A stretch of DNA of 64,000 nucleotides from assembly GCA_030761205.1 (NCBI GenBank), contig JAULJL010000003.1:34744801-34808800 (forward strand), given 5' to 3'. The first letter of the stretch is position 1; each line of letters opens with the position of its first letter. Below the pieces are notes generated by a model, which was given only the letters and a program-made list of their open reading frames with translations, had not been told where the DNA came from and made no database searches. Position numbers and translations under genes: made by a program. This document shows positions 34,607 through 46,080 of this stretch, in pieces. This DNA comes from Fremontodendron californicum (taxonomy: Eukaryota > Streptophyta > Magnoliopsida > Malvales > Malvaceae).

Positions 34607-36040
34607 CTTTCTTCTCTGCTTTTCCCCTACTTCAACACTTTGCTGTTTGCTGTTCTTCCTTCCCTTGGGAATTTAAATTATATTTTTCTTCGTGTCTTTC
34701 AGTTTTCTTTCTTCTCAAGACTTCACGCCAATGGGCCTTCTTGGGCCACTCAAGCTTCGACTCTATTTTTATTGTTTCCTCGGATCAGCCCAAACCCAAT
34801 TACTGCTGCTGGCCCTCAGAAACAGGTATAGTTGATACCTGATACAATACAATATGAATTATTTAAATCTATACTATTATTAAATAAAAACAATGATTGA
34901 GTTGGTGTTACGAGTTAATCTGACATCAATTCAGTTGAAAAAATATCAAAAAATTCAAATAAAAAATATAATATACAATACAATTAAAGATGTTTATGTA
35001 ACTTATTTAAAAAAATTATTTTACATATAATATCATCAGAGATAACTTCCTTATTTAAAAAAAAAAAATTACTCACATAAGATAATTTTTAAAAAAAAAA
35101 AAATTACCCACATCTTATATCATTAAAATATTTTTTAATTCATAAATTTTTATTTTCACCCAGAATGTGGGTGCCCAATATCTAGTATAATTAATGTTCT
35201 CTTCTTTAAGATTAGACATTAAAATGGTGTTTGGTTTGCGAGACCAGAATACTTACCTCCTGTTTACCGATGAAGCTCTATTTTGACAACAAGAAAAGGT
35301 TTCGAATTTTTAAGTCTCAATAACAATACGGTAGACATGATAATTTTATATGTAATTATACGATATAAAAAAAAATTAAAACATGATATAATATACAAAA
35401 ATAATATGAATATAACACAAATATATGAAAGTGTCAAAATTTATATAAATATATAGCACTTTAAAAATAAATATAATATAAAAAAATAAAAAGAATACGA
35501 TATAAATACATGAATTGTCAAATCTTTATACAAGCTTAATCCAATTTTACATACAATGAGTTATCATATTTGTTTATTTAAAATTTCTCTATGTGATACT
35601 TTAGTGTTAGTAAGTCAATGTTACAAAAATCAGATCGAAAGTTAAATCGGTGTGATCTTTTGTTATCAATTCAATCTGTCCAACCGATTGGATCGATTGG
35701 TTTGAATTAAAATAATTTTAAATGTTAAATAAATAATAAATAATAAATATAGTAAATAATTGATAAGAACATGTATTTTGGTTTAATGGTATGGTATTTA
35801 AGATAGATCTAAGAGGTTATTGGTTAAAATCCCACTACTTATAAAAAATTTTGAAAAAAAAAAAATCAATTTTTTCTCGATTTTTTCCTGATGTTTTATC
35901 AATTTTTTATCGGTTGAATCGATAAGCCGATTCAAAAAACATCAAATTCTATGTATAGCACTAGACCATATATACTTCCGATTCTTGATTGAATTAGTCC
36001 GACTGATCTATTCGATCCGATTTTTTCATCATTGTAGTAA
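34607..36040. other. AT-rich spacer upstream of PAG1
   Basis: PAG1 promoter at its left edge. Contains a degenerate TAGACCTG-family copy at 35332-35527 (ends TAGACATGATAATT and AATTGTCAAATCT) and, at about 35625-36020, a diverged repeat with GATTGGATCGATTGG / CGATCCGATT words. No gene is supported. Confidence 0.55.
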
Positions 36041-36051
36041 GCTAAACATTT

Positions 36052-37097
36052 GGCTTAAAAAAAAAAAAAAAAAAACCCTATACTATACTACTTTTCTCAA
36101 TTTGGTATTTAAAGAATTTTAATTCCTAATCGGGTACTTGTATTATAATTTCGTCAAACAAATTGATATCTTACACTAACACCGTTAAATAAATGGAGAT
36201 GTGACAAATAGCATCCAATGATGTTGTGACACATGGCAAAATGCCACGTCAATGCTAAGCTCTATGATGCCACGTCATCATTAAAAAAAAATCAAAAATC
36301 AAAAATATATATAGAAAATTCAAAAAAATCTAAAAATTCATAAAAAAAATGAAAATTTAGAAATATAAAAAAATAAAAATTGAAAATTTATAAAAAATTA
36401 AAAAAATTAAAATATTTCTCTCCCCTCCCTCCTCTCTCTCTTTTATTATTATTTTTTTTAAATTTTTTCTTCAGATTTTTAGAAAAATTAAAAAAAAATT
36501 AAAAAGTTTGTAAAATTTTTAATTCTATAAAAAAATATTATTTTATTTTTTAATTCAAAAAATTAAAAAAATTAAAAAATTATTAAAAAAATAAAATTTT
36601 CCAAAATAGTGAATTGAAAATACTTTTAAAATTTTCGTTTTTTTAATTTTATAAATTTTCATTTTTTTATTATATAATATTTATAATTTTCAGATTTTTT
36701 AAATAAATAAATTTTTAAAAAATCATTTTTTATTTTAAAAAAAAAATTATTTATTTTTTATAATTTTGTTTTGAATTTTTTGAAAATTTTAAAAAATATT
36801 ATGAATTTTGTTTTTTGAATTTTTTATATTTTTATATATTTTTTAAATTAAAAAAAAAATTCTTTTAATTATGATGTAGCATCTTAGAGTTAGCATTGAT
36901 GTGATATTTTTTTTGTCACGTATCATGATCTCATTGATTGTTAATGCCACATCATCCATTTATTTAACGACGTTAGTGCAAGGTATTAACTTGCTTGATA
37001 AAATATAGTACAGATATTCTGATCAAGAATTAAAATTTTTTAAGTAATCAAAATAAAAAAAATGATATAGTACTGGAGTATTTTTTTTTATTTAAGC
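36052..37097. mobile_element. Mutator-like MITE, 1.05 kb, long inverted repeats
   Basis: Starts GGCTTAAAA and ends TTTAAGC; the outer ~220 bases of each side are imperfect inverse complements (for example CACTAACACCGTTAAATAAA against TTTATTTAACGACGTTAGTG). Flanking direct repeat CTAAACATTT at 36042-36051 and 37098-37107 (9-10 bp). The core is simple AT-rich sequence, with no coding region. Confidence 0.82.
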
Positions 37098-37276
37098 CTA
37101 AACATTTTTGGTATATAGTATATGATATATAAGACTAAACTGGAACTTAAGTTATCATAATCTTTTCTTTTTCATAAAATATTACGGTCATTTTCCATTC
37201 TAATGAAACTAAAACAATGTCTTTGTCTAACGTGGATGTTTGTCAGAATTTTAAAAAAGTTTTGATTAGTCGCATC

Positions 37277-37737
37277 TAGGGCTGTAATCGAGTCGAGCCG
37301 AGCTCGAATAGTGAGCTGCTCGAGCTCGAGCTCGACTCGAAACTCGCTGCTCGAGCTCGAGCTCGAGCTCGACCGAATACCATTTTTCAAGCTCGAGCTC
37401 GGCTCGAGATATAATCGAACTATTCGAGCTCGGCTCGATAAAGCTCGTTTACTCAATTTATGTACTCGAGCTCGAGCTCGTTTCACCACTATACAGTAGG
37501 GTAATATAGTAAATTATTATAAAAATATATATTATAAAATCAAAAGCTCGATTAGGCTCGCGAGCCGCTCGAATCGAGTATTGAGATACTCGAATTCGGC
37601 TCGCTCGATAGCTCGAGCTGCTCGAGCTCGAGCTGCTCGAGCTCGAGCTCGGCTCGATAATGACCGAATCGAATTCGAGTTTTTTTCGAGCCGAACTCGA
37701 ATAGCTTGCGAGCACCAGTGTCTCATTTACACCCCTA
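37277..37737. mobile_element. hAT-type element with CGAGCTCG arrays
   Basis: A 461-bp element beginning TAGGGCTGTAATCGAGTCG and ending with the inverse TCATTTACACCCCTA, flanked by an exact 8-bp duplication GTCGCATC (37269-37276 and 37738-37745). Both flanks consist of reiterated GAGCTCGAGCTCG with a central AT-rich spacer. The Ser/Arg-rich reading frames across it are translations of the hexamer repeat and are not genes. Confidence 0.92.
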
Positions 37738-37745
37738 GTCGCATC

Positions 37746-39080
37746 GCATAATACTATTTTTTCAAAAAAAAAAAAAAAAAAAAAAGGTTAGATAGAGGTC
37801 AAGTTACGCCTCTTCCTAATTTGAATTTTGAAAGCTAAATGAATAATTAAAACTCCACGTTTAAATTGAAGGCAAACATAGAAAAAGAATGAGTAATGCT
37901 ATTTGTTCATCAATTTTGTTCTAAATATTTATATATTATTTTTTATGTGTTTAAAAATTGAATTATCCGTCTAATTTGATGAGCCCAATACAAATTGAGT
38001 CAGATCTATAATAAAATATTTAGATTCAAATCGATTCGATTTGATTCGAATTATTATTTAATAAATAAAAAAATTATTTAAATTTAATTATAAAAATATA
38101 AAATATTAATTTTTTAAGAATTTAATATTTAAACAGTAAAATAATTTTTAAATCCAATAAATTGGGTCGGATAAGTAATATTTTATTATCCAAATTTAAC
38201 TTGATCTAACTTATAAACATATCTACGTACATATATTTATTAGATAAGTTTAATGATAATTTAGTAAATAAGGTATTATAAATGAATTAATAATTACATA
38301 TACTGTATTAAAAGAGTATAAATATTTAAGACAAAAAGAGTGTTACAAATATTATTTTTTTCAAAAGAAAAATAAACAGCAATGAAACCATTAGAAGTAG
38401 ACAAGACAATTTATATATTCGTGTTATGTTTGTATATTTTATTATGTTTGTATATTTTATTGTATTATAATTGTATTTAAGGTATTTTATATTTATATAA
38501 ATTTTGATACGTTAATAATTCGTATTAAATAGATTTTGAGACATTTGTATATTCGTGTCGTGTTCGTGTTATTTTTTTATATCGTATTATATTATATTTT
38601 TAATTATTTTTTTGTTTGTATAATGACGTGCAATACCCTAAAGTTTGATATTCAACAGTCATAGTTGCACATAGCTGATAGCAGACGCATGGTGTAAAGT
38701 CAATAGTCAAATACCATTAATTCCATTGTGGGGACTGTAATGGGGCCATGAAACGTAGAATTTAGTGAAGGTTTTTGAAATATTTATTTAAAAAGATAGA
38801 CATTTCCATTCAACCTAGGCTTCCTTCAAAGACTAATTAAGCGCCTGACTGGTTCCTGCTTCTTCAATCCCCTGTTTTTTTGTTTTTTTTACTTCTTTTG
38901 TTTGTCCCCCTAAATTTCAATGCCTCTTTAAATGGAATGGACTTTGGGTTATTTTCTTCTTTTACTGTATTTCTTCTACGGCCCCTTAAATGGGTTATCA
39001 TTTTCGTCAAGAATTAGTATTCTTCTTCTTCTTCCTCGTTATGGTTTGACCATTTCCTCCTTCTCATCTGATTCTACGCC
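37746..39080. other. Spacer and PBL kinase promoter/5'UTR
   Basis: Poly-A at about 37767, AT-rich DNA with TTCG/CGAA-containing degenerate repeat at 37980-38220, a one-ended TAGACCTG-family remnant at 38398-38620, then a pyrimidine-rich leader (CTTCTTCTTCTTCCTC) just before the kinase ATG. Confidence 0.55.
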
Positions 39081-39225
39081 ATGGGGATTTGCTGGCCTAA
39101 ACCTGCAAAATGCGCTCATGCTTCTTCCACTAACTTTTCAGGTCAGTCTCACTTTTTTTTTTCTTCATTTGATTCATTTCTTATGAGTTCTTTTTGTTCT
39201 CTTTTTGGTCTAAATATAAGCTTTT

Positions 39226-39267
<42 letters not shown>

Positions 39268-42200
39268 TTGGGTTGGGTTGGGTTTCGGTTCTTCTATTTT
39301 GCTATGTAATTTTGTGTTGTCCCAGGAAAGGTATGTCTTTTCTTGTCTTAAAATCTTGCTACTGTTTTGTTTAAAGAAAAAAAGTTCCATGAGCAATGGG
39401 TTTAGACTTTAGATGGATGTTATAATAAAGCGTTCCTCAAGTAACCATATGCTATTTAAGTTCTATCTAGTGTCTATCGTTTAACCTTGGAATGCTTTTT
39501 AATTATTTCCCCAAGCCCAATGTTTTCAAGGAAATGTTCATGAGTATATCAAACTATGTTACCTGACTGTATTCTTCGTTTATCGTAAAGTATTAGTGTG
39601 ATCTGATGAATTTGTATTGTTTTGCTATTTCAGGATGAAAATGATACTATAAAATTGTTTGTTAAATGTATTTATTTCCATGTTTCTTCAGTACTATCAT
39701 GTGCTTATTAATGAGCTGCAGGTTTCATATGGCTTAGATGGCAATGAATTCATAATTTCTGCTTTTTGTTATTTTAGGTAGTGCGAAAACTCATAGTAAC
39801 ACAAAGCAGGAATCAACTTGTTCCACCCAGAAATCACCTTTGGAAATTTCGAACAAAGCATTCATAGCATCAAAACCTCACACACCTGTTTCAAGCAATC
39901 TCAAAGCTGATACATCTGTTTCTAGCAATCTCAAGTCTTTTAGTTATAGTGATCTTAAAAATGCAACCAAAAACTTCCGGTCAGAAACAATTCTTGGGGA
40001 GGGAGGGTTTGGATGTGTTTTTAAAGGTTGGATTGATGAGAACACTTTTGCTCCTACCAAGCCAGGAAGTGGAATTGTTGTAGCTATCAAAAGACTCAAG
40101 GCAGAAAGCTTTCAAGGCCACAAGGAATGGCTTGTATGTACTCTTGTTTATAAGTTTTGTTTCTTCTTTTTCAGTTTTTGAAGTTCATATGTGAACCTGA
40201 TTCCATGCCGATCAACTTTGTAGGCGGAAGTTAACTATTTGGGTCAGCTTCGCCATGAAAATCTTGTGAAACTCATTGGTTATTGTGTGGAGTCTGAGAA
40301 TAGACTTTTGGTTTATGAGTTTATGCCAAAGGGAAGTTTGGAGAATCATTTATTTAAAAGTAAGCATGTCTCTTTCTGCAGATTTTACTCTTTCTCCATT
40401 AATCTTCTTCTTGATTATGTTAAATCATATACCATGTACCAATGCCTCATAAAAGCTATGTTACTTGGACTCGGGTGTGAGTGTCGGATACGAATATGTA
40501 TCGGACATGAGTACTTCAAGAAAAATAAAGAGTCGGAGCAACATAGCATAAAAGTATGAGGTTAAACCATATAGTATGAATCTAGTTATCTGGCAGCTGG
40601 AGTGATATGGTTTAGCTCTTAGGATGGTGCCATTTTTGCATATATGAGTTACTTTTAATGCTTTCTTTTTCTCTTTTTTCATTAGTGTGATTGCTTAATC
40701 AGGATAGGATCTGGTGTCTGGATACTAACACTATAACCGTTATCGTTTTCTTCTTTCAGAAGGTGTTCAACCAATTTCCTGGGCTACGCGGATGCACATT
40801 GCCAGGGGTGTTGCACTGGGATTGTCCTTTTTACATAGCTTAGATGCTAATGTTATCTACCGCGATTTAAAGGCTTCCAACATTCTTCTTGATTCGGTAT
40901 GCTGACACATCAAAACTTCTGACTTGTTGTGATTGAGTTGTATAGCAGAGATGTTTCTATTGAAGATCCATTTAATTTTAATGACTAATGCTGTTGCCAT
41001 ATAAACTTATGTAGGATTACAGTGCAAAGCTTTCAGATTTTGGCTTGGCAAGAGATGGTCCAACTGGTGATAACACCCATGTTTCAACCAGAGTTGTTGG
41101 AACTCGAGGTTATGCAGCCCCCGAATATGTAGCAACAGGTGTGCATACTTGTTTTATTACAACCATAATTGGAGCATATTAATCTTGAGAAGCTGATATT
41201 AATCTATGCTAGGCACGAGCATGTTCTGTCTTCGTACTTTTCTTGAAATGTTTGAGATGTTCAAGTGAAAAACTTAGATCCCATATGTTAACTGGACAGC
41301 ACAGGAAGAAGTAATAACCTTTTTACACCTTTTTTGGCATTTAGCTTGACTAGGTTGTAAATCATTTCTCACCTGGAATTAATTATTTAGTCGAGCTTGA
41401 GATTCTTCTCAATTTGCCTATAGTCGTTAAATACTGATAAACTTAATGAATGAACTGAAGTTGGATATTTTGGCTTGCTTAGTAAGTGAACTAAGATTAA
41501 GCAATAAGGTTTTTATAACAAACCTCATAACAGTTGTGTACAAATCTTGCAACTGTCAAAACTGTCATGCCTAAACAAATTTTGCCTCCAGTATGATCTC
41601 CTTCATTCCTTAGGAGTTAGGACCTTTGGCACACCTAGATTCCAAAAAAACAACATTTTCGTACTGAGCCATTATGTCTCTGCTTCTTCCAGTATATGAC
41701 ATGTGCCAGAGCCCAGAGGTTTAGCGCTATTGAATATAATATGCTTAATATACTGGGCATATGATCATACCAGCAACCAGTTTGTTGCATTGTTAATTTC
41801 ATTTATACTTTCAAGTAGAGAAGAAAAACTGTGGGAGGTGGATCTAACTCCCATCTGCAATACAGACAACTATAATTATAGTATAGTGAAAAGGGCCGGG
41901 GAAATTTCTGTACAGATTTCTTAGCAAGCTGGGCTTTCAATGGTGGTATAAGTAATGTTGTGATGCTGGAACCACCACCACGCTTACAGAATTTTTTACA
42001 GGAAGATCTCTTAGGAGTTTTTAAGCCAAGGGCTTGTAGATTGTAAGCGGCTTAGCTGTTCATTCACACCAAGAAAAAAAGGGCCGGGGAAAGGTAGAAA
42101 GATTGAGAGCAAGACTCCTTTGCTGGGGAAGTCAAACTAGGCTTGTAAATTTAGTTTTCTCAGTAGACTTCAGGTTGAAAGTTAGTGCTTATGAAAGAGC

Positions 42201-42963
42201 TGATAATGGGAAAAAGAAAAATAGACCTTGCAATATTGGACACGACACGAAAAAAATAACTAAAACACAACACGACACGAATACACGAATGTCTCAAAAT
42301 CCATGTAATACGGATTATTAACGTATCAAAATTTGTATAAATATAAAATACCTTAAACACGATTATGACACGACAAAATACACGAATTGCCAGGTCTAGG
42401 AAAAACCACCGTCTTGGCATATTGATATGATCCTTCTTTTTGTTTTGTTACTGCCTTCTTTCGAAAAGGAAAGTTTATTAAGTGGATTTCGACAGAGGGG
42501 TATCTATCCCTACTAATGAACTAGTTTAAATCTCGCAGGTCATCTGACCCCAAAGAGTGATGTGTACAGCTTTGGTGTAGTACTATTAGAGTTGCTTTCA
42601 GGACGACGGGCAATGGATGATGAGAGAGCTGGGTTTTCGGAAGAAACGCTAGTGGAATGGGCAAAACCATTCCTAAGTGACAACAGGAAAATGCTAAGGA
42701 TAATGGACACAAGGTTGGGAGGGCAGTACTCTAAGAAAGGAGCACAAGCTGCTGCGGCTCTTGCATTGCAATGCTTGCATATGGATCCGAAGAACAGGCC
42801 ATCCATGGTTGATGTTGTAGCCTCGTTAGAACGTCTCCATGCAACAAAGGATGCATCACCAAGGACACCCCAACATTTACAAGCAAAGCTGGATCATCAT
42901 GGGATTATTAAGCATGTGAATAGCCCTCACAAGGCGAGAGTTCCAACTACAAATTCACTTTGA
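39081..42963 (+). CDS. Receptor-like cytoplasmic kinase VII, PBS1-like
   Basis: Membrane-anchored Ser/Thr kinase of the RLCK-VII/PBL family, which relays immune and growth receptor signals. Six exons: 39081-39141, 39778-40133, 40224-40359, 40760-40896, 41015-41138, 42539-42963; 1239 bases, 412 residues. The N-terminus MGIC has Gly2 and Cys4, the usual myristoylation/palmitoylation site of the family, followed by a Ser/Thr-rich linker. Kinase motifs: GEGGFG (94-99), VAIK (Lys125), YRDLKASN (218-225; Tyr in place of His is normal in RLCK-VII), DFG (238-240), RVVGTRGYAAPEYVATGHLT activation loop. The C-terminal tail is short and basic. Introns carry a hAT MITE at 40456-40546 and a TAGACCTG-family copy at 42222-42398. 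The specific PBL number cannot be assigned. Confidence 0.95.
39230..39265. repeat. (TA)n microsatellite in kinase intron 1
   Basis: About 18 TA units, directly followed by GGTTGGGTTGGGTTGGG, a short G-rich tract. Confidence 0.92.
40456..40546. mobile_element. hAT-type MITE, CTATGTTRCTC family, copy B
   Basis: A short (91-bp) copy starting CTATGTTACTTGGACTCGGG and ending GAGTCGGAGCAACATAG, flanked by an exact 8-bp duplication CATAAAAG (40448-40455 and 40547-40554). It is an internal deletion derivative of copy A: the central block of about 90 bases is missing. In intron 3 of the PBL kinase. Confidence 0.93.
42222..42398. mobile_element. hAT-type MITE, TAGACCTG family, intronic copy
   Basis: A 177-bp copy with ends TAGACCTTGCAATATT and CGAATTGCCAGGTCTA and many ACACGACACGA words inside. 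Flanks AAGAAAAA / GGAAAAAC are only a partial 8-bp match. It lies in intron 5 of the kinase gene. Confidence 0.75.
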
Positions 42964-43071
42964 AAATATTTGTTTTCCTCAGGCAAATTCACTTATGGTA
43001 AGCAGGAATTGTCTCTAACTATCAGTCAGGGCTTGTATACAAGGAAACAAATGGAAGAGATATATTATACC

Positions 43072-43348
43072 TAAACCTGCTCATGGCCGGGCCGAACTGC
43101 GGTCCAGAACTTTTCTAATTTCCTTATCCAAACCCGGTCCTAGGCAAGCTCGGGCCCGTCGGTCCGTTTTACTGTTTAAAAATAAAAAAATTATTTTTAT
43201 ATTAATATTTTTATAATTAAATTTAAATAAAAATATTTTTTATTTTATGAATAATGATTCGGCCGAGCCGGGCCGGTGCTAATAGAAAAAAGCTCTACCC
43301 AAATCCGATCCAATACGAGGTAGGCGGGTTACCCGACCTTTCAGCAAG
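43072..43348. mobile_element. Diverged relative of the GGGCCGGGC-tipped MITE
   Basis: Starts TAAACCTGCTCATGGCCGGG, has GCCGAGCCGGGCCGG in the second half around an AT-rich core, and ends ACCTTTCAGCAAG. The flanks ATTATACC and GTTATACC agree in 7 of 8 bases. It lies about 110 bases downstream of the PBL kinase stop. Confidence 0.65.
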
Positions 43349-44364
43349 TTATACCGGAGTTTGCTAGACTCTTGTTGAACATGTGAATAAATAATTATTG
43401 TAACATCAAAATCCATATGTACATTAACCATATCGTTCTTAAGAAAGAAGTTTTGGTCACTAGGAAATAGCAATGCTTGCTCCTGCTAAGATTTGACATA
43501 TTTAATAATTTGTATTATGTTTATATTTGATATAATAACAAATTTCGTTTTCGAACTATATCATATGGGTTATTTTAGCTCTTCATCTTTTATTTGAATC
43601 AACTTAACTCTCGCTCTTTTATTTTGAGCCAATTTAATCCGAATTGAACAAAATTCGTTAAAATTTCATTAAATATGACCGAAATTTACATGAAATTACA
43701 TGTCATTTGCTTATATGTCATTATCAAACAATTTTAAAATATATATATGTTTTAACTCCACTATTGCATTTGATTTTGAGAAAACCCCAAATTTGTTTTA
43801 GCTTCACCATCCCACACCATCAATTCCACTCTATGATCTTCCACTCTTCCTACCCCCTTCTTGCCATCTCATCATCCATCAATTTTTTTCATAGAAAATC
43901 AAACCCATTAAATCAAAAGCAAATAACCAAAAAGCACCAAATCAAATATAAAAAGTTAAAACATATTTCAAAATTTCAAACATACACCAAATCATATATT
44001 TATTCCTCTCAAACATCAAATCCATTGGCTTCTTCCTCTTTTTCTTCTAGAAAAATCAAACATATACAAAAGTAAAAAAAAAAGACACAAATCCGTTGAT
44101 CAGAAAGAAATTCAAAATTTCAAGCATCCACGGTTTTTTAAGCTCATCCCCAATTGAAAAAAAGAAAGAAAGCAAAATCAATGATTCCATCTAATCTGAA
44201 ACCACTCATAAGTATGTATTTTTTCCTACACAGAAAGAAGCAAAATCAAACAAACAAAATATCAAAACCCATTTTCACTCTTTTTTCTAACAAAAAATCA
44301 AACCTGAAAAAACCCATTCACCAAAACTCACAAAATCTGAAACTCGATTCCTCCAAACACTTAG
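43349..44364. other. Spacer, no gene seen
   Basis: AT-rich and A/C-rich DNA. Lys/Ser-rich reading frames at 43707-44075 and 44154-44369 come from poly-A-biased text (AAATCAAA, CAAAATC) and show no domain. A diverged TAGACCTG-like half may lie at 43490-43550. Confidence 0.5.
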
Positions 44365-45169
44365 AGTAGACACCTAATTTTATCCGGGTCCCCTAAACCA
44401 GGCGAATTCTCCTTTCAACTTCCCGAAACGCAGAGATACTTCTACCATTCCACAGATGGGTCTCCAAGATTTCATTTCGAAGGTCAACACAAAAAGTCAA
44501 CTCGAAAAAATTCAACCACGAAAAGTCAACCACTAAAAAAGTCAATCCTTAGTCAAAATCAAGATTCGAAGTTGAATTGAACAATGGTGAAGAAATTTTG
44601 ATAATCCGAGGTCTACTACGAAAAATATAGAGTTTGGAAGACAGATTGTAAAAATTCAGTATAGAGAAATACCTAATTGTGCAAATTTGGGGAAAAGCTC
44701 GAAAACGATCAAATTGGACGAAATTGGAGGTCCCAAATGGAATAAGATCAGTAACTACGGATATTGGAAGGTCCAATTTTGAAGTAGAGTTGAAAGAAGA
44801 ATTGGTTTGAAGAAAAAAGGAAAATAAAGATTTAAATCAATAAATAGGTCAATTCACAAATTTGGGGAAAATTGCAGAGATGGCCCGATTCGGTGAAATT
44901 GAAGCCCCAACTGATAAAGGACAAATAAACAAAAATATCTCAAGTCCCAGTTTGAAGTGGATCCCAAGGAAGAGCCAAATGAAGGAAAAACGGAAAAACG
45001 AGAAAATTCCCAATGTTGAAAAAGGGAAAACTAAATCGGAGAGGAATTCGATCGTAAAAATTGGGCGTTTTTGGACCAACTCCAATTCAATATATAACAA
45101 AGGCATTGGAAAAAGATAATCCGAAAATTGGACCCATTTTGAGTAAAATCGAGATTTCGTGGATTAAAG

Positions 45170-46080
45170 GGCAATCTTGGAAAATTCGAGAAAAATAGAA
45201 TATGAGCTCGGAAAATTATGAAAACTTTCAGATCTGAATTCTATATCAAATGGAAGGGAGTGGAGAAGAAAAATCCGGAATCAGAGCTCAAATAAAAAAG
45301 GGCAAAGTTCGGGTGCACTAACCCGAAATTCCAAAAGAAAATTTCGAAAAAATAGGACACGAGCTCGAAAAAATATGAAAAATTTCAGATCTGAGTTTTA
45401 TATTTTTTTAGAAGGTATTGGAGAAGAAAAATTCGGAATCGGAGTTCAAATGAAAAGGGCAAAGTTCCGGTGCACTAACCCGAAATTCCAAAAGAAAATT
45501 TCGAGAAAAATAGGACACGAGCTCGAAAAAATATGAAAACTTCCAGATCTGAGTTTTATATTTTTGGAAGGTATTAGAGAATAAAAATCCAGAATCGGAG
45601 TTCAAATGAAATAGGCAAAGTTTTGGTGCACTAACCCGAAATTCCAAGAGAAAATTTCGGGAAAATAGGAAACGAGCTCGGAAAAATATAAAAACTTCCA
45701 GATGTGAGTTTTATATTTTTTGGAAGGTATTGGAGAAGAAAAATCCAAAATCGGAGCTCGAATGAAAAAAGGCAAAGTTTTGGTGCACTAACCCGAAATT
45801 CCAAGAGAAAATTTCAGAAAAAATAGGAAACGAGCTCGGAAAAATATGAAAACTTTCAGATATGTGTTTTATATTTTTTGGAAGGTAATGGAGAAGAAAA
45901 ATCCATAATCGGAGCTCATATGAAAAAAGACAAAGTTTGGGAGGCACTAAACCGAAATTTTAGAGAAAAATCCGGGAAAAATAGAGAATGAGCTTGAAAA
46001 ATGTGAAAACCTCCAGAACTAAGTTTTATATTGGATGGGATGAATTGGAAAAGAAAAATCTGAAATTGGGGTTCATTTGC
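45170..46080 (+). repeat. Tandem array, about six units of ~157 bp
   Basis: The word GTGCACTAACCCGAAATTCC recurs near 45313, 45470, 45626, 45783 and (changed) 45941, a period of 156-157 bases. Each unit also has GAGCTCGGAAAAATATGAAAA and CAGATCTGAGTTTTATATTT-like blocks. The series of antisense reading frames here (45408-45947) is a by-product of the repeat. Confidence 0.93.

Noticed and set aside
37172..37726. Overlapping Ser/Arg- and Leu/Glu-rich reading frames on both strands
   Set aside because: They are translations of the GAGCTC hexamer array inside a hAT-type element; every frame is open because of the repeat.
43707..44369. Two Lys/Ser-rich frames downstream of the kinase
   Set aside because: Poly-A-biased text, no conserved motif, no convincing start or promoter.
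45408..45947. Antisense Phe/Ser/Leu-rich frames
   Set aside because: Products of the 157-bp tandem array; similar pieces repeat with the same period.
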